Source: Beroe forskalii (taxonomy: Eukaryota > Ctenophora > Nuda > Beroida > Beroidae). Taken from it: DNA of 64,000 nt. The stretch lies in assembly GCA_011033025.1 (NCBI GenBank), contig WFMF01000012.1:960953-1024952 (forward strand), in the 5' to 3' direction. Below are positions 12,101 through 28,529 of the stretch, in pieces; the first letter of the stretch is position 1; each line of letters begins with the position of its first letter. The notes under the pieces are model-generated. The model searched no databases, was not told the origin of the DNA, and saw only the letters and a program-made list of their open reading frames with translations. The position numbers and the translations under genes are program-made.

Positions 12101-15100
12101 GGTTTCTCATTGTCTGGAAGACCTCCTCCCCCTCTGCCCCCTTAAAGCACAATTTACTGTTATCAAAAGTGCACAACTATCAAAAGTTGTGCAAGTTGAA
12201 TTATTACTTTTCACTTTTTAGAGTTTTTGCTGCGATTTATTTCCTAAAAAGGTAATATTTGCAAGTTTACACACGTCACAAAACGTCACACAACGTCACA
12301 CCACGTCACACCACGTCACACCACGTCACACCACGTCACACCACATCACACTTAGACGTGTCATCGCGATCCCGTTCTTGAATAATATTCATTACTCCTG
12401 GGAAGTAACTGAAAAGCTGGGAAGTAACTGAAAAGCTGCCCAAAAAAGACATAATTAGCACGCTGTCTGTCAGGGTACCTAAAGAGCGATTCCGAGAAAA
12501 AGGCTTATTCTTAAATCCTCAATATATTCTGACGTTTGACATGAATGAGAGAATAAATGTTTTTGGTAGATTGTGATCCAATGATACATCAAGCAAATCA
12601 AATGTTGAGAATAAAAAACATAAGAAGTGTTCTTTGAGAAGTTCGTCCCCAAACCCCAACACAGCAACACTTCACTGTTCATCATCTGTACTATAAAGTA
12701 ACCATACTGTCGTTCATTAACCACTTCATACCTTCGACTATCTTATGATGAAGCAGTAATGGCTATGTACATAACCCGGTGAGCCGGAGCTGAGGAATCG
12801 AAGCTGAGGGGCTCCGTCCAGGCCATTGCTATTGCGACCTAATATTATGCGACATGAGCATTTAAACCTCCCTGTGAACCCTATAATGAGACCGTATACT
12901 ACACAATTTATACTACACAACCCACTTCTTCAAAAAAAACAAACCTGATTAGTTGATGAGAAGAACAAATTCCTGATAATTTGGTGTAGAAAGGGTTCCG
13001 AATTAAACTGAACCAGAAAACAGATTGTAGCTGTTTGAGGAACACTGAAACACCACACAGCACAACCAGTGTCACTTCCAGCCATAGAGTTTCCTGGGGA
13101 GAACATAATTACAGTTATAGCTGTTTTTATAATTATTATAGAGCTCCATCAATGTATTTCGTGATCAACTGATCATAGACCTAAACCTCTGATTTTCACC
13201 TATCATTTCGCAGCGCAATTAAAACTGGTAAAATGATGTACTTGAGTATTTGGGTGATTGACTATTTGCACTATTTATCACCTTATCCAATATAGTCATA
13301 CAGTTTTATGGTTGGTAACGGTTACTCAAGGGAAACATACCATCATCAGAATATTAAGTCATCAATGATTATTTGATTTTCATACATTCTGTGGATTATA
13401 ATTACATCCATAGCTAAGTGACTGGTAGTTCATTTAAATGATTTAAATGATTTCAAAGATGAAACACTCCGAGTGTTTGAAATGCAAATCAGTACGTACA
13501 AGAACACAAGAATTTGCTTTTTTGTTGCTACCACCATCGGTGTTACCACGATTCGGAGTACTCCAATTTACTCATTTACTCATATTATTATTTCGATAAA
13601 CCAGGTAAGTACAAACCTCTATGTCAACAAAGTGAGTCACAACTGAAGTTACAGCGCTACTGACAACCCCGAATACCACTGCAGCCCAGAACTTTTTACT
13701 CTTGTACACACCTTATAACAATTAGTACAATTAACGCAATTAATCTCGATTATGAAAAAAAACGCAGGTGACACTGGGGCATGTAACATCGTTTCGCAAA
13801 TATAATTTGAGATGCATGATCAAATAAATACCGGGTGGCCCAAAAAACATGTAACATTTTTAATACTTAATAACTTTTTCTGTGTTTAGAGTTTAATACT
13901 GAAATTCTGAAATGTCAAAGAAATGGGTTGTAAGTTTTTGCACAAAAAATTTGAAATTTCTATCTCAAAAAATGACCGAGTAATCAACGAAAAACTTGGT
14001 TTTTCTGATTTTTGAGACACAAAAAACTGGTTTTTCCGACTTCTAAAGCTCCAAAATTCACCAAAATTTAAGGTTATGTTGTGTGGCACTTGCCTGACAT
14101 ATTCTGAAAATTGCATTTAGTTTGCTCAAAAACCTCGAAGATATGTGCAATTGTGTAACACAAAAATGTGACTGTATGCAAGGTCAAATTCCATGATATA
14201 GAGATAAGCATGATGTTTGTTTACCACCGATTCACAGACTGTGCTTGTTTTGCATTGTTTCGTGTATTCTAATGAAAATTTCGCTAATTCAGGCATTTTC
14301 AGATCATCATTGAACTGGAGATGAAATTAATTTTTATCCCGAGTCTATGCAGAATTTAGGGCCGAAAAACTGATTTTGGCGATTTTTCTTTTATAACTCG
14401 GGCAGTTTCTGAGCTAGACATTCCAAATTTTTGGTGCAAAAACTAACAGCCCATACCTATGACATCTCCGAATTTCATGAAGAAACTTCAAACACAGAAA
14501 AAGTTATTAAGTTTTAAAAATGTTACATGTTTTTTGGGCCACCCGGTATATTGGAGATGCAATTTTTGAAATATATGATTTGTAAAATCTGTTTGCACTG
14601 ATTAACCTTTATCAAAAGCAAGTATGTGGCAGCTGAGCAGAGCTGAGACTACAGAGCAAAAGATAAGTTTGCCACCGGGTAGGTGATGAGCAACAGCAAC
14701 GACACCACAAGAAAACAAACAGTGGAGTGTAGCTCTGAAATCAAATGTTAGTGAAAACCCTGATCCAACTGAATTCTAACTTCACTCATTTTGTAGGGAA
14801 AATCAGATAATGATAATTCAGAAGTCACATGAAATGATGTACAACGTTACCAATATACCCACATTGGTTTTCTCCTTTTCATAATACCTGGTGTCTGAAG
14901 AATAAGGAGAACAGCCAGCAAACAAAACTAGCCATGTCTCTAAAATCCAGCTATATAAGCAGTCTATGGGAGGAAGGAGTCCTGAAGAGTAGTTATTTAT
15001 TCAAGAGCAAATTTACAATTCCAGTTTAAAAGTAAGCACTAAGACCATCTGAATGTATAGAGATGAGGAAATGCAGGTCTGTGCTTGAATTTAAGAATCC

Positions 15101-16616
15101 ACTAAGCCATAGTTATACACTGGTAATGATGACCTATTACCTACCTAGTACAAAAAGGAAGGAAGAAGCTGAAATAACAGAATATAGTACAATTGCTGGA
15201 GTTGGGTTTTCCATTGCAGCAAGAGGTTCAGTGTTTATTTCACCAAAACTGTGAGTGATAGTAAGTTACAGGCAATAACCTAAATACAAAACAAGTTTGG
15301 AACAAAATCTGAATCATAGAATCTTAAAAAAAGGGCACTAGGGTCTAGGATTCCCTTTCAGTTAATTAATATTCATGAAGATCAATAGGTACTCACACTA
15401 GAAGAAAAATAAAAATTGTCAGAGTTAAAACAATTAGGTAGAAAGGACGATAGAGGTGGTTCAGACCCCCAATGTCATGACTTCTGTAGCTGGCCACTTC
15501 TGCAGGCCTGTTTGATACCAATGGGAACATTGCCACACACATTGATATCCACATAAATATAAAGATAAATCCATAACTGACATCAGAAATTTGAATCACA
15601 GTACACAATATATCTTTTCTTGTTATTTCTGAACCAAAAGTAAAGAGAACTCCATATAGGATAGGGTCTATAAGTTTGAATATGATTGATTTATTTCTGT
15701 TGAATAAAAAGTCAAAGTGATCCCATGAAAAGAAGTTTTTCACATCAACAGAATTCTCTTCTTCAAGATTGAAACGAAATTTGGTGTCTGGTTCCTCAAT
15801 CTTTTTGACTGTCTTCTGTTGAGTCATGTTAATAAATGAGAAGGTAAAGCATAGTATAATACCAATGATGGCATTCACGATGAGAAAATGTGATTCAGTA
15901 TCTGCAACGAATCAATTTTAAGTTTAAATGGTTTGGTTACACTGCAAAGTGTAATAATTATAGGTATATCAATTATCAATCAGTATACATCTAAGCTTTA
16001 AAGCAAATCACAAATTGTTAGCAATTATTTATTTATAGGGACACTTCATATAACTTCATTAACTCAAGAGGATAATGAAAGACAATGAGTGTCAATTTCC
16101 AGATTGATACTCTAATTAGGAATCTAATATTCAAACAATTTGTTGAAGTACTTACAATAATTTATAAGGGTTGAAATTATAGCTAAGAATAAGGGTAGAA
16201 CCAATAAGATAATCTGTCCAGCAATTGCAGAGTTTGAAATATTTCTGAGCCTGAAATATTTTATCAATAACATTAACAAATAATTATATTGTATTTAATA
16301 AAACTGCTGTCTTTCATTGAAAGTAACAATTATGATTCAAGCCAAATAACTACTCCACAATATCAACTTAGTTTCGAATCATAACTTTAAGATTGACTTT
16401 ATGAAAAGCTATGAATCATCTTCAGGATATTGATTTGATTATATTGAAATCGTAAAAAATGTTTTCAAGGCATCAATCAACAAGAATGAATTTTAAAACA
16501 ACAAAAAAAGAAAACTACCTGATACCACCTAATATCGTCTGTGGCAATCTTGAGATTATAAACTTCTGCTTGTAATCATTTAATAATGGACATGACACAT
16601 CACTTCCAGTGTTCAT
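6140..16616 (-). CDS. PCNX4: pecanex-like protein 4 (multipass membrane protein)
   Basis: Nineteen exons on the minus strand splice in frame to 1,080 residues (vertebrate PCNX4 is about 1,170): 16519-16616, 16156-16250, 15397-15901, 14607-14734, 13617-13711, 12945-13093, 11858-11980, 11404-11542, 10548-10723, 10182-10295, 9925-10094, 9644-9733, 9425-9520, 9018-9221, 8663-8761, 8128-8472, 7954-8013, 6759-6879, 6140-6575. The start is the ATG at 16616, just before PLLNDYKQKF, matching the family N-terminus. Hydrophobic spans lie in exons 2-9. Family landmarks are RNPFYTKL, VLPLFTLPLFVLSFPRP, GLELQETSCHTEEA, RTYSDAKNVLTGIL and, in the pecanex C-terminal domain, NDDEERYSIQAHP and QAADVPLGYPI. Exon 16 encodes low-complexity RTDS/RTDN repeats and a Gly-rich stretch. 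Exons 10 and 11 are separated by an 87-base intron that hides an in-frame TAA. The molecular function of PCNX4 is not established. Confidence 0.95.
7780..7852 (-). tRNA. tRNA-Arg (anticodon TCG)
   Basis: The minus strand folds as a 73-base tRNA. The acceptor stem is GGCCTCG against CGGGGTC, with two G-T pairs. The anticodon stem-loop CTGACTTCGAATCAG places TCG as the anticodon, and the T arm has the GGTTCGAATCC motif. There is no intron. A TTTTT run directly follows the 3' end on the minus strand and serves as a pol III terminator. It sits in the same orientation inside the intron between exons 17 and 18 of PCNX4. Confidence 0.96.
11555..11785. repeat. 33-bp minisatellite filling a PCNX4 intron
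   Basis: About seven head-to-tail copies of a unit like GTGTGAGAAAACCAGTAGAGGCGTGATTAG, with small variations. The array takes up most of the 315-base intron between exons 7 and 8 of PCNX4, beginning about 13 bases from the exon 8 acceptor. Length variation here could affect splicing of that exon, which is inference. Confidence 0.85.
12270..12352. repeat. 10-bp tandem repeat ACGTCACACC
   Basis: Roughly eight copies of a 10-bp unit ACGTCACACC, ending in a diverged CATCACAC copy. It lies in the PCNX4 intron between exons 6 and 7. Each unit contains a CGTCA half-site like those bound by CREB/ATF proteins, but inside a simple array this is probably incidental. Confidence 0.75.
13831..14546. mobile_element. 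716-bp TA-flanked inverted-repeat element in PCNX4 intron
   Basis: The element begins CCGGGTGGCCCAAAAAACAT and ends with the inverse complement. The inverted repeat extends about 60 bases inward, to the motif AATAACTTTTTCTGTGTT. TA is present on each side (13829-13830 and 14547-14548). It fills most of the intron between PCNX4 exons 4 and 5. No transposase frame is present, so it is non-autonomous. A TA target duplication fits the Tc1/mariner group, but the superfamily is not proven from this copy alone. Confidence 0.8.
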
Positions 16617-19600
16617 CCTGCTTAAGGTATTAGCTATAAAAATGTTATCGCATATAGGCCAATGATCAATACCTGTAGGTATAGTCAGATTTAGCACTTA
16701 TATCTGATAATTGAAAAGATCAAATAACATTTTGTCCTACAAAAACACAATTAAATACAACTCCTGACCACACTTATTCTTTCAGCATGCACCCAAACAG
16801 GGCAGTAAAAATACAACAATAAGATTAATAGAAAATTGCCATTTACATAAATATAAACATGAAAACACGAAATAACAATTGCAATCTTATTTTCTCTACA
16901 AAGTGAAATTGTGAACTTCCAACTTTGAAGTGCATTTCATTTTAGCTTAGCCACAATATCCTATAAGTAGTAGAAGCCAGAAGGGATTGAGTTACAAAAC
17001 TTTTGTCAGTTAAACATTGATTAAAAACACAACTTTATACAATCTTTCTTTGTACAATCAACTTTAAAAGTAACTCACTAACTCAATGAATTTTGCACTG
17101 ATGATAATTTGAAAGTACTTTGCATTAAAAAGTCAACTCCTTGTGGTTATTTGTGTTGTGGAATTTGGCAATTACAGTGTTTTATTATTATAAAATACCA
17201 AAAGAAAAACATTTGGCCATGGCACTGACCAATCAATTCATGAATACTTCTTTAGCATGAGATACAAAACAAATGTACATCAGATTTTAGTGCCAAACAT
17301 AAAAATAAAGCTAAGATAGAAATTTTTTGTAGGATGTTACCCTACCTTCCGCCGCGCACACAACGTTTTCCGCGGGGAGGGTATGCAACACGACCCTCCA
17401 AACCTCAGAGTGTTGCGCGCAGGGATGGGAGAAATCCATCAAGAAATTTTACCTTAGCAGCAACACAGCTCGATTTCCAAATCAGCTCAACACGCATATG
17501 CAATATGCATAGCAGCGGCCGATACAATCCAATCCAAAAACTATAGGACTAAGATTTTTATAGAGTCTAATGAATTATTTGTCTGCTGCTAAATTAAACA
17601 CGTTCGCACTTCACGTTGCTAAACGCGTATATCCCTGTTATCGTCGCGCGCGTGCTTCCTCGTAGGGAAGCGCGCGGCGCGTACACACACACCTATGCGG
17701 GCTTAGGAACACTTCACGTTTCCTTCCCCTAACCAGGGGACCAGGGGTGTCGATATAGATACGCGCGATCGATATAAACAGGATAGGAGTATACGTGTTA
17801 AGCAATAAACACGTATACCCCTGTTTGCGTTGCGCGGCGCGCGCTTCCTCAGAACGTCTGCGTCGGGTCCCAGGTCCAATCCCGATCCCATGCCGTAGGG
17901 AAGCGCCGCGCGCGGCGCATCGCATAAACACTTATGTTCGGTTCACCTAACCAGGTACTTACAAGTGTGTGCGACTTATGGCTCCTGTTCTGAAGAGGAA
18001 CGACGGCGCGCCGCGCGCAGAATTCAGGGTGCTGGTTAAGGTTAGAGCAACACTTATGCGGGCTTAAAAAGTGTGCACGCTCCACGCACTTCCCTACGGG
18101 AAGCGCGCCGCGCGGCAACACAAACAAGGGTATACGTTTTTAGCAAGCTTTACCCTAACCTAACCTAACCTGGGACGGTGCCATGCGCGGCGCGCGGTTA
18201 AAATAGGGATCGGGTTAGCAGCAATCCGAAGCTGGAAATGTTAAATGATTCCGTTTTCATCAAAATGTTTTATTTGAAAGCATAAATTTAAATCTATTCA
18301 TCAAAATTTATTTTATCTAATTGTGCAGTTCCATGTAAGTCATAAATCACTATTTATTAAATTTGCATTTTTAGATTTTATCTCAAATATTTCGAATTTA
18401 TTTGTGAATTAGTGAATTATTTTATGCAAAAAAAGTTTAAGAATAGAACTGTTATTTGAAAACTGTTATAATTTTATTTGAAGAATGAGATTGAGTGAAC
18501 TTCTGTCTTGCAGTTATGTCATGACATGCCAAAGTAATTCTAAAACATACTTATACAATATATCATCTGCATCCTGACATTGCATTGGCATTACTTTGGG
18601 ATTTCTTGTTGTGTTACACATCAGTCTTTATTGTGTGACCGTTTCCATTGGGATATTGTGCTAATTGAACTTGTATGAAGAACTAGCAAAAAGTGGAAAA
18701 TAAGGTATAAAAGTATAAAAGTGGAGGCCAGCCTGATGTTTCAGGTTATAACCTTCCTTAACTCAACCATTTGTGAAGAAGAGATAATTTAATGTCATTT
18801 AAAACAGAGATGGATTCTTAGCAAAGTGAATTCTTGATGTCATTAATTGACCTACCCTATACAAATTACTTGCTCTTGGCATTTCTTGTTTTTTAATGCT
18901 CAAAATCAGTCTAAGAATACCAAAAAAGTCTTGAAGGGCTTATCCCTGAGTCCCCATAAGCTCATGGGCACTTTCTCCCTGTGCTTTAGAGATTGCTCCT
19001 TTGGATTGCTCTTTTGGATTGCGATATATAACTTTGCTAATTAAGCATTTTCATTTTGGATATATAACTTTGCTAATTAGTAATTAAGCATTTTCATTTT
19101 AGATATTTAATATAAGGGCATCAAGAAGGTGGCACCTACCTGGTCAGCAGAATTAGAACCATGTCCTAGGAAGTAAGCAATTCATGCAATAAGCATTAGC
19201 CATTATCAAAAACGTTGAAATTACATATGACTGTAACTGAAGTCAAAACACTTATAACCTAGAAAATTTTAGTGCAAGGAGTGTCTCATTTATGTTTTAA
19301 GTGCCAGAGGTTTGAAGTTAATAGGTGTATCAGTTACTATTCGAAGTTTTTAGTCACAAAACACAGTTTGCCATTACTTATTGTGCCAAGTTCAGGGAGG
19401 AAGGGCATTGTCTGCTCCATTCAGTACTTTGGAAAGGAATCAGTTGTGTGTTCATCTAGGTGACACACTACCACTTACCAGGCATAAAATTGGGAAGTTA
19501 CGGGAAATGCCACAAATTTCAATAATGAGATTCTTGCAGAGTTTATCAAAAAACTTTATCAATTACTTTTTAATTACATAGGACAATTTATGATTAATTA

Positions 19601-19748
19601 AATAAGCCTATTACTACTTATAATTTGATTCAAATTAGGTCCTTGAAAGGAATAGGATTTAACCAGTTATACTTTTTGTCCAGATAAAATATTTATGACA
19701 ATAGACAAGGGATAAAGACAATTGAATCAGGACAGTTGTCCAGGCCAA
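16617..19748. other. intergenic region between divergent PCNX4 and TTBK-like genes
   Basis: The two genes point away from each other here, so their promoters should lie within it. I see no convincing TATA or initiator. Contents: AT-rich sequence to about 17330, a GC-rich repeat cluster at 17335-18215, and AT-rich sequence again with a 45-bp tandem duplication near 19020-19110 (unit around GATATATAACTTTGCTAATT). No coding gene is supported. Confidence 0.6.
17335..18215. repeat. GC-rich dispersed repeat cluster (CGCGCGGCGC family)
   Basis: Several copies, in both orientations, of two linked motifs: GCTAAACACGTATATCCCTG followed by a CGCGCGGCGC-rich block, and ACACACCTATGCGGGCTTAG. The same pair recurs at about 28530-29270 and in fragments near 30950 and 33470. 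CpG density is far above the surroundings. Reading frames through it are arginine- and alanine-rich artefacts of composition. The family may be a fold-prone mobile repeat; its class is unknown. Confidence 0.7.
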
Positions 19749-23870
<4,122 letters not shown>

Positions 23871-24789
23871 TAAAAAGCAGCCGATTGTAGATTGAAAGGG
23901 TAGAAACAAAAAGGGCTGGTAAAAAGAGCCAATTTAAGAGGTATTAGCTCTTTTATTGTACTGTTTCTATTCCCCAGCGCTCGAACAGAAGACAAAATAG
24001 TCTGTTACCGGACTTTTGGACCACACTTTTACTGGGCTCTTTTTTACTGGGCTTTTAACTTTTTATGCTTTTTCTACTCTTTTGACATATAACGTGGAAT
24101 AAGATGTCATAGTTTACATTGTTAGAGCTTGAGATGATAAAACGAGGACCTTATGCACCTCAATGTAAAATGTAGAGGTCTCAACATACCTAACCTAAGA
24201 TTATAAAAGTATAAAGTGCATACTGTGTTTTCGTCTTTTAGAAAATTACAAAAGTGGAACTAAGTAGGTACTGCTGTGTTACACAACCTGTAAAGACTGT
24301 AGAGTACAGAATTGTTCAAAATGCGTACACCGTGATTTAAACAAACTCGACACGCCTCGTCCGTTATCCGACTTACACAGTCTCGGCTTCGCCTCAACCA
24401 TGCAAATTCCGTTATACTGTCACCACTTCCACAAGTGTCAATCAACTAATCAAGTAGCTCCAGCAATACTCTCATTGAGATTTTTGTGAGTGTATAAATA
24501 TATAACTCCGACATGTAACATTCTGGGTGTCGTGACACTGGGATTGAGAAAATCTTAACACTTCTATTGTCTTTCTACAGCTGCCTTATAGGGAATTATT
24601 ACCTAAATAGCTGGATAAATACCCCTGCTTTTATGAAAAAATATGTAGGTACTCATACCAGCTCCTGTGGGTTTATTTTTAGATACCTTCTGAGATCGTA
24701 GCCCGAGGGTTGCTTTCAATTTAGACCCATAACTTGCATGCTGGGAGTTTTAATCTGTGTGGACCCGTTAAAATCACTTTTTTGTGCCC

Positions 24790-25110
24790 CCAGTCTTATT
24801 CCTGCTCAATAAAACTACTGTATTACACTCTCCAGTCCTATTCCTACTCGATAAAATCACTTTTACACTCCATAGGTCTGTCCCTTTTAAATAAAATCAA
24901 TATTTTGTGCTCCCTCAGTCCTATTCCTGCTAATTGAAATCACTGTTTTGAGTTCCCCCTGTCCTAATCTCAATAAATTCACTGTTTTAGCGCTCCAAGT
25001 GCAATTCCTGCTCGTTGCTTCAATTACGAGCTCCCGTAGTCCTAATCATACTTAGTACTTCAGTAGAACCACTGTTTTGAGATCCCACAGTCCTCCCAGT
25101 CCTAATCTCA
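24790..25110. repeat. degenerate ~45-bp minisatellite
   Basis: Six to eight diverged copies of a unit around AGTCCTATTCCTGCTCAATAAAATCACTGTTTT, each ending in a short CTCC-containing spacer. Divergence increases to the right. It has no coding value. Confidence 0.7.
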
Positions 25111-25249
25111 ATAGAACCACTACTTCAGTATTCTGAGCTCCCGAAGTCCTCCTACTACTGCCCAAGTGCTGTCTGTAGCTACATCATCTACGAAATATTA
25201 CTGTACACACTAACCCTCATTTCCTACCTCGTATATACGTGTACGTCAG

Positions 25250-25345
25250 CCAATGAGCGCGCAGCACGGGATCACGTGACATTCCCACAGGTGTCACGTG
25301 ATACGCAGCCCGGTCACGTGGGCAGGCACGCGTTGCCATGGTTAC
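25250..25345. promoter_or_regulatory. candidate promoter or enhancer: CCAAT box, three CACGTG E-boxes, X-box
   Basis: Within 96 bases there is a CCAAT box (CAGCCAATGAG, about 25247-25257), three CACGTG cores at 25273-25278, 25295-25300 and 25315-25320 spaced 22 and 20 bases apart, and GTTGCCATGGTTAC at 25332-25345. The E-box flanks (ATCACGTGAC, GTCACGTGAT, GTCACGTGGG) fit the lysosomal CLEAR/TFEB-MITF consensus. The last motif fits the RFX X-box. The block is more GC-rich than its surroundings. The target gene is unknown: it lies 9.3 kb upstream of CLC-6 and 1.4 kb after the last TTBK-like exon. The sites are seen directly; function is inferred. Confidence 0.55.
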
Positions 25346-26547
25346 TCCTACTTATATGTGTACTCTCGATGTGTATGCAAGCTGTCTTGTGATTCGAGAG
25401 TACTGTAACTGCCACTTAATTTGAGGCCATGGTTATTTTTAGTTGGTCCAAAGAGCCAAAGAGAGGGAGATAGCAGAAAATAATGAATAGGTGTATTTAA
25501 CACAGAAGTTCAGATAATATAGAGAACATATGATCTGGCGATGCGAAGGGAACTTGGACTCATCTGATATATTCTATTCAAAAATAGAGCCAAAAAGTTG
25601 CCCACACTGGGAGGATATCCAAATGTCGTAACCACTGAACCATCCTAGGTCACGCATAGTGAGCCATTTAATTGCCTAATCGCTTAATTGATGGATTGAG
25701 TATATGCCCAATTGTTCTGCTATCGTCTTAGACTAAACAATTTGGAAAATAATTACCTGGCACAAAAAGAATGTAAATATCGTCTATCCCATCTAAATGA
25801 ATATGACGAAAGAACGAGCAGTACACGAAGAATGGCTTGTTCGACGCAATCAATTCAATGTTTTCAATCTCCCTACTCACGTTTTTCCAAACTGCCAACT
25901 GTTTTTGTGTAAGCCTTTATCCCTTGGAAATATATCGTCCATCCCTTATAAAGATACTCTGAGAACGGGTAAGTTTTACATGGAACTCTCAGTGAAAGAC
26001 AACCAGGACGACTTTACTACCTCTATTTTTGCTGTTGCATTATCAATTGACGCTTAAGATGACGTCATTACTATACCTCAACCTGCTAAGTTGATGACGT
26101 TCAACTGCCTCTAGTTCTGCGCTTGGAGCTTACTATCACTACTAATAAGGCAATTACTTTTATTACTATATTTTCAAGTTACTAAGTTACCCCTGGTACT
26201 ATTAAACTGCTTCGAGAAATAGTAAGTTCAGTTTTCAACTCTCGAGCCAGGCTATAAAGTTAATGAAGCTGTGAAATTACAGTGTAAACCAAAGAAAACG
26301 CCTTTCTACTTTCCCATGTTAAATTTCTTCCAACATAAGATCTATTGCTGGAAACTCGAAAATAAGGAAATTTACTGAATTTGTTCAGTAGATTTTTACT
26401 GAGAATCAAAATGAAAATGGTGTGCTTATTGTTGATTTCAAGCCTGCCTCTAACAGAATTTCAAAAGTTCCATATGCTGCTATAAAACAGAGCGGTGTTC
26501 TTTACTTGTAGATGTTTTTAAGTATTCATCAAATGAAATTTGTTATT

Positions 26548-27455
26548 AATTGATAATGGGGGTTTTGATGGGCCTAGTTCTTGATGGGTCCCTTTTGGGA
26601 AATAGGGACCTTTTTAAACGGGGGCCCTTTTGGGTGATAGGGTCATTTTTTGATAGGTCCCTTTGGGTTTTGGGACCTCTGAACTTGATAGGGTCCTTTG
26701 TAAAGGGCCTATTTACTTGTAGGGTTTTTGGTTAAAAACCCTTTAACTTTAAACCCCTGTTGGTGATAGGGCCTCTTTAACGTGGGGCCCCCTTTAGTAT
26801 GGACCTTTAACTTGTAGGGTCCCCTGAGGATAGGGTTTATGTTAACTTTGGGTCCCTTTGTGTGGGGCCTTTTAACATGGGGCCCCCTTTGTGATAGGGA
26901 CCTCTTTAAGAGGGGGCCCCCTGTTGTTTTAAGGGAATCTGAACTGATAGGCCCTGTTTGAAGGTTTCATTAATTTGATAGGGCCCCCTGTTGTGATAGG
27001 GACCTTTTTAAAGGGCCCCCTTTTTATGATAGGGACCTCTTTTAAAACTTGTGGGGGCCCCCTGTTTAAAAGGGGACCTCTGTTTTTTGATAGGGCCCCC
27101 TGTTATATAACCTTGTTCAATGGGCCCCCTGTTGATGGGGCCTTGAACGATAACCCCCCTTTGGTGATGGGCCTTGTTCTTGAGGGGCCCCCTATTGTGG
27201 GCCTTTTTAACTTGATAGGGTCCCCTTTGGGTATAAGGGCCCTTTGGCGTGGGGCCCTGTTAGTAAAAAGGGAAACCTTTTTTAACGATTTTTTAGTGAT
27301 AGGGCCCTTTGTAACTTGATAGGTCCCTGTTGGTGATAGGGACCTCTGTTAATGATGGGGTCCCCTTTGGAAAGGGGACCTTTTTTGATAGGTCCCCTGT
27401 TATGATAGGGACCTCTAACTTGATAGGGTCCCCTGTTAGTATAGGGACCAGGTGA
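26548..27455. repeat. degenerate GATAGGGxCCCCTGTT minisatellite
   Basis: About 25-30 diverged units of 25-40 bases built on GATAGGGACCTCTTTAA and GATAGGGGCCCCCTGTT. Many units contain the self-complementary GGGGCCCC. Open frames here are repeat artefacts. Confidence 0.8.
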
Positions 27456-27484
27456 ACTGTTGGTATATAGAGCTGCAGTTCGCC

Positions 27485-27850
27485 GCACTTCATATGAATA
27501 CATATGAGTTCAAATGAGTTCATATGCGTTTTCCAGTTCAATAAATTTCAAAATGAGTGAACTTCATATGAACTTCACATGAATTCATATGAACTTCATA
27601 TGAACTCTACCAAGTTCATATGAACTTCATATGAATTCATTAAACGCTGATGAACAAGTTCACCAAAATTTAGTGAACTGAGATGCATATGAATTCATAT
27701 GAAATCATATGAACCCCAGTTTGCCTTGAATTCATATGAACTAGAAAGTTCATCTCGTGAACTCCAGTTCAACGGAGTTCAACGCAGTTCAACGCAGTTC
27801 AACGGAGTTCAACGCAGTTCATATGCAGTTCATCTCGAAGTTCAAAAATG
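27485..27850. repeat. palindrome-rich TTCATATGAA repeat
   Basis: An irregular array of GAACTTCATATGAATTCATA-like units, each containing the palindrome TTCATATGAA, grading into a GTTCAACGCA 10-bp repeat at about 27770-27830. It adjoins the preceding array directly. Confidence 0.8.
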
Positions 27851-27889
27851 ATAACTTAACAGATTATTAGGGCATAGATCAGAACATGG

Positions 27890-28095
27890 AACAGCGACGC
27901 CACTGCAGTGCCACCGCAGTGCCACAGTTACGCCATGGTGACACCACGGCAGTGCCATGGTGAAGACACAGCTGTGCCACGGTGACGACACGGCAGTGCC
28001 AGTGACGACACAGCAGGGCCACGATGATTACACGGCAGTGTCACGGTGATGACACAGCAGTGCCACGGTGATGACATGGCAGTGCCATGGTGATG
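27890..28095. repeat. ~22-bp minisatellite GCCACGGTGATGACACAGCA
   Basis: About nine copies of GCCACGGTGATGACACAGCAGT with internal substitutions. It is the third of four consecutive unrelated arrays between 26.5 and 28.4 kb. Confidence 0.8.
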
Positions 28096-28214
28096 ACTAA
28101 GGTTTTTCTTTTCAGGTAGCCACAGGCCCACCCTAGGATGCTGGGTTTTTAATTCGTCGTTCAGGCCCACTTTTTTCCACCACTGGCCCACTTTTTAGCA
28201 GAAACTTGATCACA

Positions 28215-28430
28215 AAAACAGACCCGTTTGAGACATCACAGGACCATTTGAGATAATACAAGATCCATTTGAGACCTCACAGGCCGATTTGTGACAATGT
28301 ATGATCATTAATTGATACATCACAGGCCCATTTGAGACATAAAAAGGCCCACACAGACCCGTTTGAAACAAAACATGTCCATTAGAGACACCACAGGCCA
28401 ATCTTGAACATTGCAGGCCCAAAATTTCAC
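28215..28430. repeat. ~23-bp minisatellite around ACAGGCCCATTTGAGACATC
   Basis: Roughly nine imperfect copies of a unit of about 23 bases. Members alternate between ACAGGCCCATTTGAGAC and ACAAGATCCATTTGAGAC types. It has no coding value. Confidence 0.75.
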
Positions 28431-28529
28431 CAGCCCCTACCCCATTTAAAAAAAACTCCTCGGATTTCGAAATTAAAGACAAAGTTTCAAAATCCAGAAA
28501 AAAAGCTTGTTCTACTGTTGCTATAGCTA

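Noticed and set aside
12738-12920. Possible extra PCNX4 exon between exons 6 and 7
   Set aside because: Exons 6 and 7 join in the right phase and align to the family without it, and every frame through this segment meets a stop before a usable donor.
18145-18172. Short (CCTAA)n run resembling an arthropod-type telomere repeat
   Set aside because: Only about four units, internal and surrounded by a GC-rich repeat; too short to indicate a telomere.
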